From the NCBI GenBank assembly GCA_021840255.1, contig JAKBYX010000001.1, forward strand, positions 248,001 through 312,000: DNA of 64,000 nt. Direction: 5' to 3'. Below are positions 1-8,170 of this stretch, piece by piece. Source of the DNA: Nitrospirota bacterium. Its GTDB lineage: Bacteria > Nitrospirota > Thermodesulfovibrionia > Thermodesulfovibrionales > JdFR-88. Each line of letters begins with the position of its first letter. The stretch's first letter is position 1. Position numbers and translations under genes: made by a program. Under the pieces are notes generated by a model. The model was not told the origin of the DNA. It ran no database searches and saw only the letters and a program-made list of their open reading frames with translations.

Positions 1-151
1 TTATCTTCGCGGAATAGGGATGAGAGGAGGAAAAAAGCAGCTTGGCCCGGGAACGCCCCCCAAATTCCACAATGGCTGCGTCCACACCGTCGTGCGAGGT
101 GCCGGACATAAGCCCCAGGATCTTTCTTTTGCTCCGGATGCCAAAAAGCAA
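1..151 (-). CDS. anmK: Anhydro-N-acetylmuramic acid kinase, N-terminal fragment cut by the window edge
   Basis: Only about the first 50 codons are present; the gene reads leftwards off the window. The frame contains LGLMSGTSHDGVDAA, the phosphate-binding signature at the N terminus of AnmK. The family phosphorylates and ring-opens anhydroMurNAc released by cell-wall turnover, giving MurNAc-6-phosphate in the cytoplasm. TTG at 151 is the first plausible start, because the ATG at 109 lies inside the signature. The gene follows the PpiD-like gene by 19 bases on the same strand. nagZ and nagA elsewhere in the window fit the same recycling pathway. Family assignment is firm; the exact start is inferred. 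Confidence 0.85.
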   Translation of the reverse strand, partial: MLFGIRSKRKILGLMSGTSHDGVDAAIVEFGGRSRAKLLFSSSHPYSAKI

Positions 152-170
152 AGGGCCACGCCCTATCTTC

Positions 171-848
171 TTATGAGGCCAGGCCCGGGATCAGGCCCGG
201 GTTTTCGGTGACCTTTATCGTGTCCCTGAGTCCTTCCAAATAGGACTCGAGAGCGCGCTGGCGCTTCATGTTAAGAAGCGCGTCCTCGATAGCGCCGGCC
301 GTCTTATCGTTCCCCTTGGGGATCGAGGCAAGCTCTGCCGGGGACAGCACTACAGGGTCTTCTATCAGCCTGCGCATCTTATCGGTAAGAAGCTCCTGCC
401 TGAGGGAGGACTCGTACTCCTCCGGCGTGATACGGTTCATCCGCAGCACACTCAGGTAGGCGTTCCTGCTGAACGCCCCTCCCTGCCTGAACGCCGGCTC
501 GGACGCTATGGCCGCCCTAAGCTCGTCATTGGTCACGGTGACCCCCGCAGAATGCGCCGCATGGGAAAGTATCTCGTTTACCACCATCTCCCCAAGCACC
601 TGCTTTTCAAGGGCCTGCTTCATCTTGTCGTCGAATTTGGCTCCATATGTATCCCGGGCAGAGTCCTCTGCCCTCTGGTATACCCGCCAGTACTGGTTCA
701 GGGATATCTTGGTGCCGCCAACAGATGCAACTATCTGTTTGTCCTTGCCGTTGCCCATCCCGCCCACACCCCAGAAGATGAAGGAGATGATGATCACCAC
801 AAAAAGCGCATAGAAATATTTGGCGTGTCTACGCATTGATTTAAGCAT
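171..848 (-). CDS. PpiD/SurA N-terminal-like membrane-anchored periplasmic chaperone without a PPIase domain
   Basis: The 225-residue protein starts with a short basic stretch and one membrane segment (about residues 10-30), then a helical SurA_N-type domain with the pattern IVASVGGTKISLNQYW typical of PpiD/SurA. PpiD-like proteins assist outer-membrane protein folding from the periplasmic side of the inner membrane. The parvulin isomerase domain of full-length PpiD (over 600 residues) is absent: the protein ends soon after the helical domain. A chaperone-only role is therefore inferred. It lies between the Nudix gene (11-base gap) and anmK on the same strand, so the four genes from hfq to anmK probably form one transcript. 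Confidence 0.75.
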   Translation of the reverse strand: MLKSMRRHAKYFYALFVVIIISFIFWGVGGMGNGKDKQIVASVGGTKISLNQYWRVYQRAEDSARDTYGAKFDDKMKQALEKQVLGEMVVNEILSHAAHSAGVTVTNDELRAAIASEPAFRQGGAFSRNAYLSVLRMNRITPEEYESSLRQELLTDKMRRLIEDPVVLSPAELASIPKGNDKTAGAIEDALLNMKRQRALESYLEGLRDTIKVTENPGLIPGLAS

Positions 849-859
849 GGTCCGGTCCT

Positions 860-1312
860 TTAGTACCTCCCGTTGAAGTAATCTTTCAATATGTCCGTAT
901 GGTCAAACACAATGGGCGAGGGCAGTCCTTCGCGCCTGAAAACGGCAGCCCGCAGCGCATCATCGGCGCCAAGGAGGGCGCCTTTCCCTTTTGCGACAAA
1001 CACGGTGCTTATGGTGTGCTGTCTTGGGTCCCGCCCGGGGTCTGAATACGTATGCATCTGCCTTACGAGCTCCACATCCAGCCCCGTTTCCTCCCTGGCC
1101 TCCCTGCGTGCGGCATCCTCCAGGGCCTCTCCGTAATCCACGAACCCTCCGGGGAGCGCCCATCCGTGCGGGGGGAATTTTCTCTCTACCAGGACTATGC
1201 CCTCCCCGAACTCTATTATGATGTCCACGGTGGAGGCAGGACCTCTCTTTACCGGCTGGGACTGTCCCTGAGCGGCTTCTTTTCCTCCAAGGGGCGGGTT
1301 GCAAGCGGTCAC
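860..1312 (-). CDS. Nudix hydrolase
   Basis: The 150-residue protein has a complete Nudix box beginning [18 protein letters not shown] and ending REETGLD (about residues 55-78). The box supplies the glutamates that bind Mg2+ and cleave nucleoside diphosphates linked to another group. Substrate cannot be read from the sequence; ADP-ribose or an oxidised nucleotide are the usual choices. The start codon overlaps the hfq stop by four bases (ATGA at 1309-1312), which implies translational coupling to hfq. The first 20 residues are poorly conserved, so a slightly later start is possible. Confidence 0.85.
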   Translation of the reverse strand: MTACNPPLGGKEAAQGQSQPVKRGPASTVDIIIEFGEGIVLVERKFPPHGWALPGGFVDYGEALEDAARREAREETGLDVELVRQMHTYSDPGRDPRQHTISTVFVAKGKGALLGADDALRAAVFRREGLPSPIVFDHTDILKDYFNGRY

Positions 1313-1545
1313 TCGAAGTCGGTCTCCAGTTCCTTTTCGGGAAGGATGGTCGATATGGCGTGCTTGTAAATAAGCTGGCTTGTGGAGCCTTTGAGCATCA
1401 CGACGAAATTGTCGAAGCCCTTGATTATGCCCCTAAGCCTGATCCCGTTCGCAAGGTAGATCACTACCGGCACCTTCTCTTTCCTGAGCTTGTTCAGATA
1501 AGCGTCCTGAAGAGATTGCGTTTTTATATTATTGTCGGCGCCCAT
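1309..1545 (-). CDS. hfq: RNA chaperone Hfq
   Basis: The 78-residue protein matches Hfq over its full length: [22 protein letters not shown] (Sm1, with the Q and D that contact uridine) and a Sm2 end resembling KHAISTI, near the canonical YKHA. Hfq forms a hexameric ring that pairs small RNAs with mRNAs. The C-terminal tail is short, as is common outside Enterobacteria. The gene heads the leftward cluster hfq-Nudix-PpiD-like-anmK, an unusual context because miaA is the classic neighbour. Its presence makes trans-acting small RNAs likely in this organism. Confidence 0.95.
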   Translation of the reverse strand: MGADNNIKTQSLQDAYLNKLRKEKVPVVIYLANGIRLRGIIKGFDNFVVMLKGSTSQLIYKHAISTILPEKELETDFE

Positions 1546-1705
1546 GTCCCTCCCCCTCTTTCTTACCCCTTTCCGGGGTCTTTTGTTTCAGTTTATTTTT
1601 TATTTTAAATCTAATCACTTTTTACCGCAAGGGCGGGTGCGCTATTCCAAAACTTGCACCGTTCTGTTATATTAGGGCTAAGCGTTGGCTTAGGACTTTT
1701 TATAA

Positions 1706-2434
1706 ATGTTTATCTGGGCTTTGACTCTTTTCATATTTATCTTCTTCCTGCCCTCCCATGCCTTTGCCTGGGGGCCGCTGACGCATATATACCTTGGGAC
1801 CGAGGTCTTTCTTACGGGCGCATCGGCGCTCCCCGGGACCGCCTACGCCGTAATAAAGAAATTCAGGCAGGACTACCTTTACGGCAACATAATGGCCGAC
1901 ATAATTTTCGCGAAAAAATACCTCCCAAAGGAAAAAAACCCTCACAACTGGGATGTTGGGTTCGAGCTGCTGGAGGATGCCAGAAGCGAGCCGGAGCAGG
2001 CCTTTGGCCTTGGTTACCTGAGCCATCTTGCGGCCGACACGGTTTCCCACTCCCTTCTGACCAAGGGCAAAAAAAACCTGGGCCATACCTACCTTGAGCT
2101 TCGCGCCGACAGCCTTATAGACAGGCACTACTGGATGATGGCCATGAACATAGACAACAAGGTCCAGAAGCGGGGAGACATACTGGTGGAGAGATGCCTT
2201 GAGAGCCCGCTTTTTTCCTTCAAGACGAACAAGCGGATCTTCAGGGGAATGGTGCTTTTCTCAGGCCTGAACGGCACAAGACCACGACCCCTTCCCGTAT
2301 TCATCTCTTCGCTTAAAAGCAGCCGGATAGAAAAACTTCACGAGGAATCCCTGTTCAGGATAGTGGACGTTCTGGAGAAAGGCAGGGATTCAAAAGTCCT
2401 CAAAAAAGACCCGATGGGCGGCCTTCTTATTTAA
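1706..2434 (+). CDS. Zinc-dependent phospholipase C family protein
   Basis: The 242-residue protein has an N-terminal signal peptide ending near HAFA, so the mature N terminus begins close to WGPLTH, the conserved Trp/His zinc-binding start of this family. Further zinc-ligand motifs are GNIMADI and GYLSHLAADTVSH (about residues 60 and 110). In the family three zinc ions in an all-helical fold hydrolyse phospholipid head groups. Here the role may be housekeeping turnover or an unknown phosphoester, since many environmental bacteria carry such proteins without evident virulence. It stands alone between hfq (divergent) and the HU gene (convergent). Confidence 0.8.
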   Translation: MFIWALTLFIFIFFLPSHAFAWGPLTHIYLGTEVFLTGASALPGTAYAVIKKFRQDYLYGNIMADIIFAKKYLPKEKNPHNWDVGFELLEDARSEPEQAFGLGYLSHLAADTVSHSLLTKGKKNLGHTYLELRADSLIDRHYWMMAMNIDNKVQKRGDILVERCLESPLFSFKTNKRIFRGMVLFSGLNGTRPRPLPVFISSLKSSRIEKLHEESLFRIVDVLEKGRDSKVLKKDPMGGLLI

Positions 2435-2507
2435 AGGGAAAAATAAAAAAACCAAAAAAAAGAAAAGAAAATGCTCCCTGCCCCGTCTCCCGGTTTTGTC
2501 CTTTCAA

Positions 2508-2780
2508 CTAACGGATGCTGTCTTTAAGTCCCTTGCCTGCGGTGAATTTGGGCACCTTCATGGCGGGTATCTTTATTTCAGTGCCAGTGCGCGGGTTGCG
2601 GCCCTTCCTGGCCTTGCGCTTGCTCACGAAGAAAGTCCCGAAACCCACCAGCGTGACCTTCTGGCCCTTCTTGAGCGCCACTTTGACGCCTTCGAGGGTG
2701 GCATCCAGCGCCCTGCCGGCATCCGCCTTGGAAAGCCCCGCCTGCGACGATATCTTATCTACGAGTTCCGTTTTTGTCAT
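2508..2780 (-). CDS. hup: HU-family DNA-binding protein
   Basis: The 90-residue protein matches HU/IHF in length and in motifs: [20 protein letters not shown] at the N terminus, [21 protein letters not shown] for the beta arm with the DNA-intercalating proline, and a C-terminal helix. HU bends and compacts DNA as a dimer. A ribosome-binding site (GGGGGG-rich, around 2788) precedes the ATG. The RNP-TG arm is closer to HU than to a specific IHF subunit, but the two cannot be separated with certainty. It converges with the phospholipase C gene across an A-rich gap at 2435-2507. Confidence 0.93.
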   Translation of the reverse strand: MTKTELVDKISSQAGLSKADAGRALDATLEGVKVALKKGQKVTLVGFGTFFVSKRKARKGRNPRTGTEIKIPAMKVPKFTAGKGLKDSIR

Positions 2781-2916
2781 ATGTTACCCCCCTTTAGATG
2801 TTTTAAAAGTGGAAATAAGCTAACAGGAAGAAAAAGCGTTTGTCAAGGACTAAATCCGCTGAAAGCCACTAATAGCAAGGGTTTTGCTCATTGACAGCCC
2901 GCAAACCAACTATTTA

Positions 2917-2964
2917 AAATGTATCGCAGTGCAACTGGTTAAATGTATCGCGGTGCAACTGGCT
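2917..2964. repeat. Two tandem copies of a 24-bp unit upstream of gmhA
   Basis: The unit AAATGTATCGCAGTGCAACT plus GGTT (2917-2940) is followed at once by a second copy (2941-2964) with two changes. The rest of the 400-base gap between HU and gmhA shows no gene, only G/C-rich sequence and an A-rich tract at 3110-3170. The spacing is somewhat over two helical turns, which would suit a direct-repeat operator, but no regulator is known. Confidence 0.6.
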
Positions 2965-3178
2965 TGGGGCGGCAGGGCAGGCCGCGCTTTTTTGCTCCGC
3001 CGGGGCCGCTCTAATGGGCAAAAAGGGGCCCACAGGCCCTGGGATTAAGGTCAGAAATTTGCGCTCCCCTTCCTGAAAGGGCGGGATTGAAAGATAAAAT
3101 GGGTTTTTTAAGAACAAAAGACAAGATAGGGAATCGAACAAATAAAAGCAAAAGAAAAAGAAAAATGGGATTGATTGG

Positions 3179-3766
3179 ATGAAAGAAAAAATACTGGGAG
3201 CGTTTGATGAAAGCGCGCAGATCAAGATAAAGTTCGCAAAAGAAAATGCCGGCCTCATAGAGGAAGTGTCCCGGATGATAGCCGAATCCTTCAGCATGGG
3301 CAAAAAGCTCCTCCTCTTCGGCAACGGCGGGAGCGCCACTGACGCCTCCCATATCGCTGCCGAATTCGCCAACAGGCTAAAAATGGAAAGGCCCCCACTT
3401 CCGGCGCTTGCGCTTAACACGGACATGGCAGTGATCACATCCATTGCCAATGATTATGATTTTTCCGAAATATATGCAAAACAGTTGAAGGCCCTGGCCG
3501 AGGAAGGTGACGTGGCCATGGCTCTTTCCACCAGCGGCGGCTCCCCCAACATTTTGAAGGCCATGGATGTGGCAAGGAAAAAGAAGCTGAGGACCGTGGC
3601 GCTCACGGGCCTTAAGGGGGGTAAGTTCGCTTCGAAGGCCGAGTTCGCCTTTGTGGCGCCCTCTTCAGAGACTCCAAGAATACAGGAAACCCACATAACC
3701 CTGGGGCATGTCCTTTGCCAGATGGTTGAGGAGATACTTTTTGAAGCGCCCCGCAAGCGTAAATAA
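3179..3766 (+). CDS. gmhA: Phosphoheptose isomerase (sedoheptulose-7-phosphate isomerase)
   Basis: A 195-residue single SIS domain protein with GNGGSATDASHIAAEF and STSGGSPNIL, the sugar-phosphate binding loops of GmhA. GmhA converts sedoheptulose 7-phosphate to D-glycero-manno-heptose 7-phosphate for the LPS core, in the cytoplasm. DiaA is a close paralogue, but the active-site pattern and the C-terminal QETHITLGHVLCQMVE match GmhA well. The start ATG is preceded by a weak AT-rich leader rather than a strong ribosome-binding site. It is followed by ruvC on the same strand. Heptose synthesis agrees with lptD elsewhere in the window. Confidence 0.9.
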   Translation: MKEKILGAFDESAQIKIKFAKENAGLIEEVSRMIAESFSMGKKLLLFGNGGSATDASHIAAEFANRLKMERPPLPALALNTDMAVITSIANDYDFSEIYAKQLKALAEEGDVAMALSTSGGSPNILKAMDVARKKKLRTVALTGLKGGKFASKAEFAFVAPSSETPRIQETHITLGHVLCQMVEEILFEAPRKRK

Positions 3767-3803
3767 GCCGCAGCCAGCCTCCACCTGCCCAGCCCCCGCC
3801 AGG

Positions 3804-4355
3804 TTGAGGGGGGGGGGGGAAACGGGTCGTTTTCTGCCGGAGCTGGTCCTGGGCATTGATCCGGGCAGCATATACTGCGGATACGGACTGGTAAAAAGGA
3901 CAAAAAACAACAGCTGCGTTTATGTGAGTTCGGGAAGGTTCGGCATGACGAAGTCCGCTCCGCTGGAACACAGGCTCATGGAGCTCTTCGAGGGGCTGAG
4001 CGGCCTGGTAAGGGAGCTTTCTCCGCAGGCCGGCGCGGTGGAAAAGATATTTTTCGCGAAAAACGCCAGGGCGGCTCTGAGCCTGGGCCATGCCAGGGGG
4101 ATCGCCCTTCTGGCCCTCGCAAACGGAGGCGTTCCCGTTTACGAATACAGCGCGCTGGAGGTAAAAAAAGCGGTGACCGGTTACGGCAGGGCCGAAAAAC
4201 ATCAAGTCCAGGAGATGATAAAAAGGCTCCTTGGACTTAAGTTCTCGCCGAGCACCGACGGGGCGGACGCGCTTGCGCTTGCGTTTTGCCACATCAACAA
4301 GCAGGATTACACCTCTCCGGGAAGGGCTGCGGTACATGAAAGCTATGGTGAGTAA
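3804..4355 (+). CDS. ruvC: Holliday junction resolvase RuvC; start uncertain beside a G12 tract
   Basis: The protein has the RuvC endonuclease core: LGIDPGS near the N terminus, the VEKIFF glutamate, and TDGADALALAFCH with the C-terminal acidic pair. It nicks Holliday junctions symmetrically after branch migration by RuvAB. No ordinary start exists near LGIDPG. In-frame options are TTG at 3804 (used here), CTG at 3843, or ATG at 3708, which would overlap gmhA by 59 bases. A run of twelve G (3808-3819) lies between 3804 and the conserved core, so a one-base change would alter the usable start. The gene is followed by repeat copy A and then ruvA. Confidence 0.88.
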   Translation: MRGGGETGRFLPELVLGIDPGSIYCGYGLVKRTKNNSCVYVSSGRFGMTKSAPLEHRLMELFEGLSGLVRELSPQAGAVEKIFFAKNARAALSLGHARGIALLALANGGVPVYEYSALEVKKAVTGYGRAEKHQVQEMIKRLLGLKFSPSTDGADALALAFCHINKQDYTSPGRAAVHESYGE

Positions 4356-4356
4356 A

Positions 4357-4447
4357 ATGAGAAGCGAGCGTGACCCGGAGGGCAAGCGAGTGAATATGAT
4401 AAATGGTTTAGTAAAAAACCCTGCATTCGAGGCCCGGAGGGTCTAAA
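4357..4447 (+). repeat. Dispersed intergenic repeat, copy A (between ruvC and ruvA)
   Basis: This 91-base element begins with ATGAGAAGCGAGCG two bases after the ruvC stop and ends with GGCCCGGAGGGTCTAAA against the ruvA start. Its GGAGGG serves as the ruvA ribosome-binding site. It contains two small hairpins (CCC-gga-GGG near 4374 and GCCC-gga-GGG near 4433) and a 29-codon frame (4357-4446). Clear relatives lie at 28681-28765 (minus) and 33109-33199, and decayed ones at about 16026-16098 and 30260-30318. Confidence 0.8.
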
Positions 4448-5026
4448 ATGATAGGCACCCTGAGAGGAAGGCTCCTAAGCAAGCGCGCGGCGGAGATAAT
4501 AGTGGATGTGCAAGGCGTGGGCTATGAGGTCTTTGTGCCTGCCAGCGTGGCCTCCGGGCTCCCCGAACAGGGGGTGGAGGTCTTCCTCCACATCCATACC
4601 CACGTAAAGGAAGACAGCATAAAGCTGTTCGGGTTTTTATCGCCGCATGAAAAACAGGTCTTCTCCACCCTCCTAGGCGTAAACGGCGTTGGCCCCAAGC
4701 TTGCCCTGAACGTGCTTTCCAGCCTGCCGGGGGAAAATTTCAGGCAGGCGGTGGAAGCCGAGGACACAACGGCGCTTTCAAAGGTCCCCGGCATCGGGAA
4801 AAAGACGGCCGCAAGGATCATACTGGAGCTTAAACAGAAGCTGCCCTCAATGGCGCTAAACCTGAGGGATGCGGTCTTTGAGGACGCGCTTTCCGCGCTT
4901 GTGAACCTAGGCTACAAGAAGGCGGAAGCCCAGAAGGCGCTGGAAAAGGCCGGCAAGGAGCCGGACACGGAAAAAGGCATCGAGGGGCTCCTTAAAGGTG
5001 CATTAAAAGAACTCACGGGGCGTTGA
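4448..5026 (+). CDS. ruvA: Holliday junction branch migration subunit RuvA
   Basis: The 192-residue protein opens with MIGTLRGRLL and contains the tandem helix-hairpin-helix motifs of domain II (LLGVNGVGPKLALNVL and LSKVPGIGKKTAARIILELK, about residues 75-135). A flexible linker and the small C-terminal domain III that binds RuvB follow. Tetrameric RuvA holds the Holliday junction open for the RuvB motor. The ribosome-binding site GGAGGG is the end of repeat copy A. The gene lies in the order ruvC-ruvA-ruvB. Confidence 0.97.
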   Translation: MIGTLRGRLLSKRAAEIIVDVQGVGYEVFVPASVASGLPEQGVEVFLHIHTHVKEDSIKLFGFLSPHEKQVFSTLLGVNGVGPKLALNVLSSLPGENFRQAVEAEDTTALSKVPGIGKKTAARIILELKQKLPSMALNLRDAVFEDALSALVNLGYKKAEAQKALEKAGKEPDTEKGIEGLLKGALKELTGR

Positions 5027-5105
5027 TACAAACGATTTTTGCCTTTTTTAATTTTTGATTGTTTGTTTTTATTTGATTTGAAGCGAAGGGAGACGGATTT
5101 TTGAT

Positions 5106-6122
5106 TTGAAAAGGCTTGAAGACAGTCCTCTGGACCCCGGCCCCAAAATAGAAGAAAGCATCCTGGACATCACCTTAAGGCCAAGGAGCTTTGAGGATTT
5201 TATCGGCCAGGAGAAGCTGAAGGAAAACCTGAAGGTCTACATTGAGGCGGCCAAGGCGAGGAGCGAATCCCTGGACCATGTGCTCTTCTCCGGCCCGCCC
5301 GGACTGGGCAAGACAACGCTTGCGAACATCATGGCGGCCGAACTGGGAGTGAACATAAAAAGCACCTCCGGGCCCGTGCTTGAGAGGCCGGGGGACCTGG
5401 CCGCCATCCTCACAAACCTCTCTGAGTTCGATATACTCTTTGTGGATGAGATACACAGGCTGCCAAGGACGGTGGAGGAAGTGCTCTACCCGGCCATGGA
5501 GGACTACCAGCTGGACATCATCATCGGGCAGGGGCCAAGCGCAAGGACCCTGAAGCTGAACCTCCCGCGTTTCACCCTTGTGGGCGCAACCACAAGGACG
5601 GGCCTTCTGACCTCCCCTTTGAGAGACCGTTTCGGCATAGTAAGCAGGCTCCAGTTCTACAGCTCCGATCACCTGAAAAAGATCATAGTCCGCTCCGCGG
5701 GCATCCTTGGGACGGCCATAAAGGACGATGCGGCGGGCGAGATCGCGTCCCGCTCCAGGGGGACCCCGCGCATAGCCAACAGGCTTTTAAAACGGGTGCG
5801 CGACTTTGCCCAGGTGAAGGGAAGCGGTATAATTGATATCGAAAGCGCCAGGACCGGGCTTGCCGCCCTTGAGGTGGATGAAAAAGGGCTTGATGACATG
5901 GACAGGAAACTGCTTCTTGCGATAATAGAGAAGTTCCGGGGCGGTCCTGTAGGAATAGAGACCCTCTCCGCCGCCGTCCGGGAGGAAAAAGACACGCTGG
6001 AGGAGGTCTGCGAGCCCTTCCTTATCCAGGAAGGCCTGATAGACAGGACACCCAGGGGCAGGATGGCCACAAGAATGGCTTACGAACACCTGGGAATAAA
6101 AATACCGAAAGGACTCTTCTGA
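5106..6122 (+). CDS. ruvB: Holliday junction branch migration ATPase RuvB
   Basis: The 338-residue AAA+ helicase has Walker [12 protein letters not shown], Walker [10 protein letters not shown], sensor GATTRTGLL with the trans-acting arginine finger region, and a C-terminal winged helix ([11 protein letters not shown], ending [14 protein letters not shown]). Hexameric rings of RuvB pull DNA through the RuvA-held junction. Translation starts at TTG 5106. A 79-base gap from ruvA holds a T-rich low-complexity tract (5030-5080), the only prominent one in the window that is T-rich on the coding strand. Confidence 0.97.
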   Translation: MKRLEDSPLDPGPKIEESILDITLRPRSFEDFIGQEKLKENLKVYIEAAKARSESLDHVLFSGPPGLGKTTLANIMAAELGVNIKSTSGPVLERPGDLAAILTNLSEFDILFVDEIHRLPRTVEEVLYPAMEDYQLDIIIGQGPSARTLKLNLPRFTLVGATTRTGLLTSPLRDRFGIVSRLQFYSSDHLKKIIVRSAGILGTAIKDDAAGEIASRSRGTPRIANRLLKRVRDFAQVKGSGIIDIESARTGLAALEVDEKGLDDMDRKLLLAIIEKFRGGPVGIETLSAAVREEKDTLEEVCEPFLIQEGLIDRTPRGRMATRMAYEHLGIKIPKGLF

Positions 6123-6127
6123 ACAAA

Positions 6128-6568
6128 ATGGACAAGGACGAACTGAAAGGCTTCTGCAAAACCGAGTTCGAGAAACTGAAAGGCCTTGCAAGCACTCTTT
6201 CCTCCTTTTGCGATGAGGACAAAACCGCTTACGAGCTGAAAGATACGGCGGCCATGGGGGCCTTTCTCTTCAGCGTCTACCAGGGGGTGGAGCGTGTGCT
6301 TGAACAGCTCCTTATCTTTGACGCCCTGAACCCCAGACAGGCTGAAGATGGGCACTCGGAGATAATCCTTCAAAAGGCCGTGGAGCTTGGAATAGTGCCG
6401 CCGGAGCTTAACGCTTCACTGGCCGGGTATCTGGCTTTCAGGGAGTTCTTCGGCCGTTCCTACGTGACAGACCTGAACGCGCAAAAGATCTGCGGACTGG
6501 CGCGCAATTGCGGGCAGACAGTAGAGCGGCTCGAAAAAGAGGTCTTCGAATACATAGATACGGTTTAA
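6128..6568 (+). CDS. HepT/HEPN-like helical protein without the usual catalytic histidine
   Basis: The 146-residue all-helical protein resembles HepT-type HEPN proteins (former DUF86) in size and in the central VYQGVERVLEQLLIF and YLAFREFFGRSYVTDL segments. HEPN RNases and AMPylated toxins use an R-x4-6-H motif at the second place; here the arginine is followed by EFFGRSYV with no histidine. No MntA-type nucleotidyltransferase antitoxin is adjacent. It starts 5 bases after ruvB, which suggests co-transcription with ruvCAB. A non-toxic scaffold or nucleic-acid-binding role is possible; function is unknown. Confidence 0.55.
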   Translation: MDKDELKGFCKTEFEKLKGLASTLSSFCDEDKTAYELKDTAAMGAFLFSVYQGVERVLEQLLIFDALNPRQAEDGHSEIILQKAVELGIVPPELNASLAGYLAFREFFGRSYVTDLNAQKICGLARNCGQTVERLEKEVFEYIDTV

Positions 6569-6619
6569 AGGACCCGGCTCAGGCGGACCAGGAATGCATT
6601 AATTTTTCTGGGGAAAGAC

Positions 6620-8074
6620 TTAAAAAAACCGTCCGGCGGCTATCCTCTTTGCCATCTCCCGCTGGACTTCCGGGGTGTCCGAATACGTAAGCACCCGGTC
6701 CACTCCGTGCGGGATTATGTAGGGGTTCCCGAAAGACAGCCAGACGGCTGGAAAACCCGTGGCGGAGAAAAGGAAAAACCTCTCTATATTCTCCTTAAGG
6801 CCGGCGGTTGGCGGCTTCCATGCCTCCGGGGTCGAATGGACGGCCAAAAGCAAAAGATCAAAAAAATCCCCTTTCAGATGAGAACCCGGATTAAAATCCC
6901 TCTCCGGATTTACAATCACCTTTATTCCCGGCGCCATCTCCGCAAGGGCGCGGGTGAAAGGCAAAAGCGCCTGCGGATTGTCAGACAGGATTACCAGGCA
7001 AAACCTGCCCGTCTGTTTTAAAAAAATCTTCCCCTCCGCCCGGATGGCCTTTAACGCGATCTGCCTGGCCAGCTCCCTGTCCCCTTCAAAATCGGGCGGG
7101 GAAGGCAAGCGGGAAAGCGCCCCGGGGGAAAAAATCCTTTTTTCTCTCAACAAGCCCGCATCCGCTCCTGTATCCGGATATGATGCGCCAAGATATGCGG
7201 CAGTTTTATCAGGGTCTGCCGGATGAAGAAGGATATTTGCGCCCGCTTCGAGCGCCAGTGCGGCTGCCTGTTCCTCTTTCATCCCGGTGCCAGCCATATT
7301 GAGGGCGTCCGTTACTATGAGACCTTTAAAACCCATCTGCCGCCTCAGATAGCCGTTGGCGGGCCCGGACAACGTGGCCGGAAGCCCCGAAGGGTCGATG
7401 AGAGGGACTTTAAGATGGCCGGTCATGATCGCGGACACCCCGGCCCGGATGGCGGCCCTGAAGGGCCTTAGCTCGAATTCCTCCAACTCCTGGGTGGTCT
7501 TGTTTACCACAGGCATTGCCGAATGCGAATCCTCCCGGGTGTCCCCGTGCCCCGGATAATGCTTGCCGCAGGCGTAAACGCCCTGTTTTTCTATCTCCTC
7601 CGTCATCAGGACGCCTAGCCTGGAGACGGTCTCCGCGTCTTCCCCAAAGGCGCGCGTTGCGATTATGGGATTTTGCGGATTGGAATTTATATCGAGGACC
7701 GGGGCGAATATCATGTTTATGCCGGCCCACCGCGCTTGAACGGCAAGGCTTGAGAACGTCCGCCTCAGGACATCCTCTCCAATGCCTGCCCGTAAGGCAG
7801 AGCCCATGGCCATCGCGGAAGGCATGAGCGTTCCACCCTCCACCTGCTGGCCCAGTCCCCGTTCAAGGTCCGAGGCTATTATGAGCGGTATGGCGGCCCT
7901 TTTTTGAAGTTCCGCCAGGCCCTCCTTTACCGCCTCCAACCTGCCGCCAAAGAGTATGAAACCCGCTACGCCTTTATCCACCAGATCGGCATACCGGGAA
8001 GGGTCTTTCTCAAGCTGAGCCCCCTCCATGCGGGGCATCAGGAACTCATAAGGGTTTTTGGATTTCTGCGTCAT
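6620..8074 (-). CDS. nagZ: Beta-N-acetylhexosaminidase, glycoside hydrolase family 3 (NagZ type)
   Basis: The 484-residue protein has the NagZ signature KHYPGHGDTREDSH (about residue 170), whose His and Asp form the catalytic dyad, and VTDALNMAG with the nucleophilic aspartate (about residue 255). NagZ removes GlcNAc from GlcNAc-anhydroMurNAc peptides in the cytoplasm, producing the substrate of AnmK. It is longer than the roughly 340 residues of E. coli NagZ because of a C-terminal domain (about residues 330-484), as in Gram-positive or Bacteroides two-domain forms. No signal peptide is visible. It is divergent from ftsY. Confidence 0.88.
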   Translation of the reverse strand: MTQKSKNPYEFLMPRMEGAQLEKDPSRYADLVDKGVAGFILFGGRLEAVKEGLAELQKRAAIPLIIASDLERGLGQQVEGGTLMPSAMAMGSALRAGIGEDVLRRTFSSLAVQARWAGINMIFAPVLDINSNPQNPIIATRAFGEDAETVSRLGVLMTEEIEKQGVYACGKHYPGHGDTREDSHSAMPVVNKTTQELEEFELRPFRAAIRAGVSAIMTGHLKVPLIDPSGLPATLSGPANGYLRRQMGFKGLIVTDALNMAGTGMKEEQAAALALEAGANILLHPADPDKTAAYLGASYPDTGADAGLLREKRIFSPGALSRLPSPPDFEGDRELARQIALKAIRAEGKIFLKQTGRFCLVILSDNPQALLPFTRALAEMAPGIKVIVNPERDFNPGSHLKGDFFDLLLLAVHSTPEAWKPPTAGLKENIERFFLFSATGFPAVWLSFGNPYIIPHGVDRVLTYSDTPEVQREMAKRIAAGRFF

Positions 8075-8170
8075 CTTTTATATTAAACAAAATCCCGCCC
8101 CTGTTTGCTAAATCCCCATAAACACCTTATCATAAAAGGACACATCAGAAGGAGACAAAAAAACACTTTC

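Noticed and set aside
1-211. Plus-strand 63-codon frame at the left edge
   Set aside because: It is antisense to the anmK start, which has a clear family signature.
2917-2964. CRISPR-like repeat
   Set aside because: Two adjacent copies without spacers; not an array.
3612-4385. Long minus-strand frame (257 codons) over gmhA and ruvC
   Set aside because: Antisense shadow of two well-identified genes; its protein has no recognisable domain.
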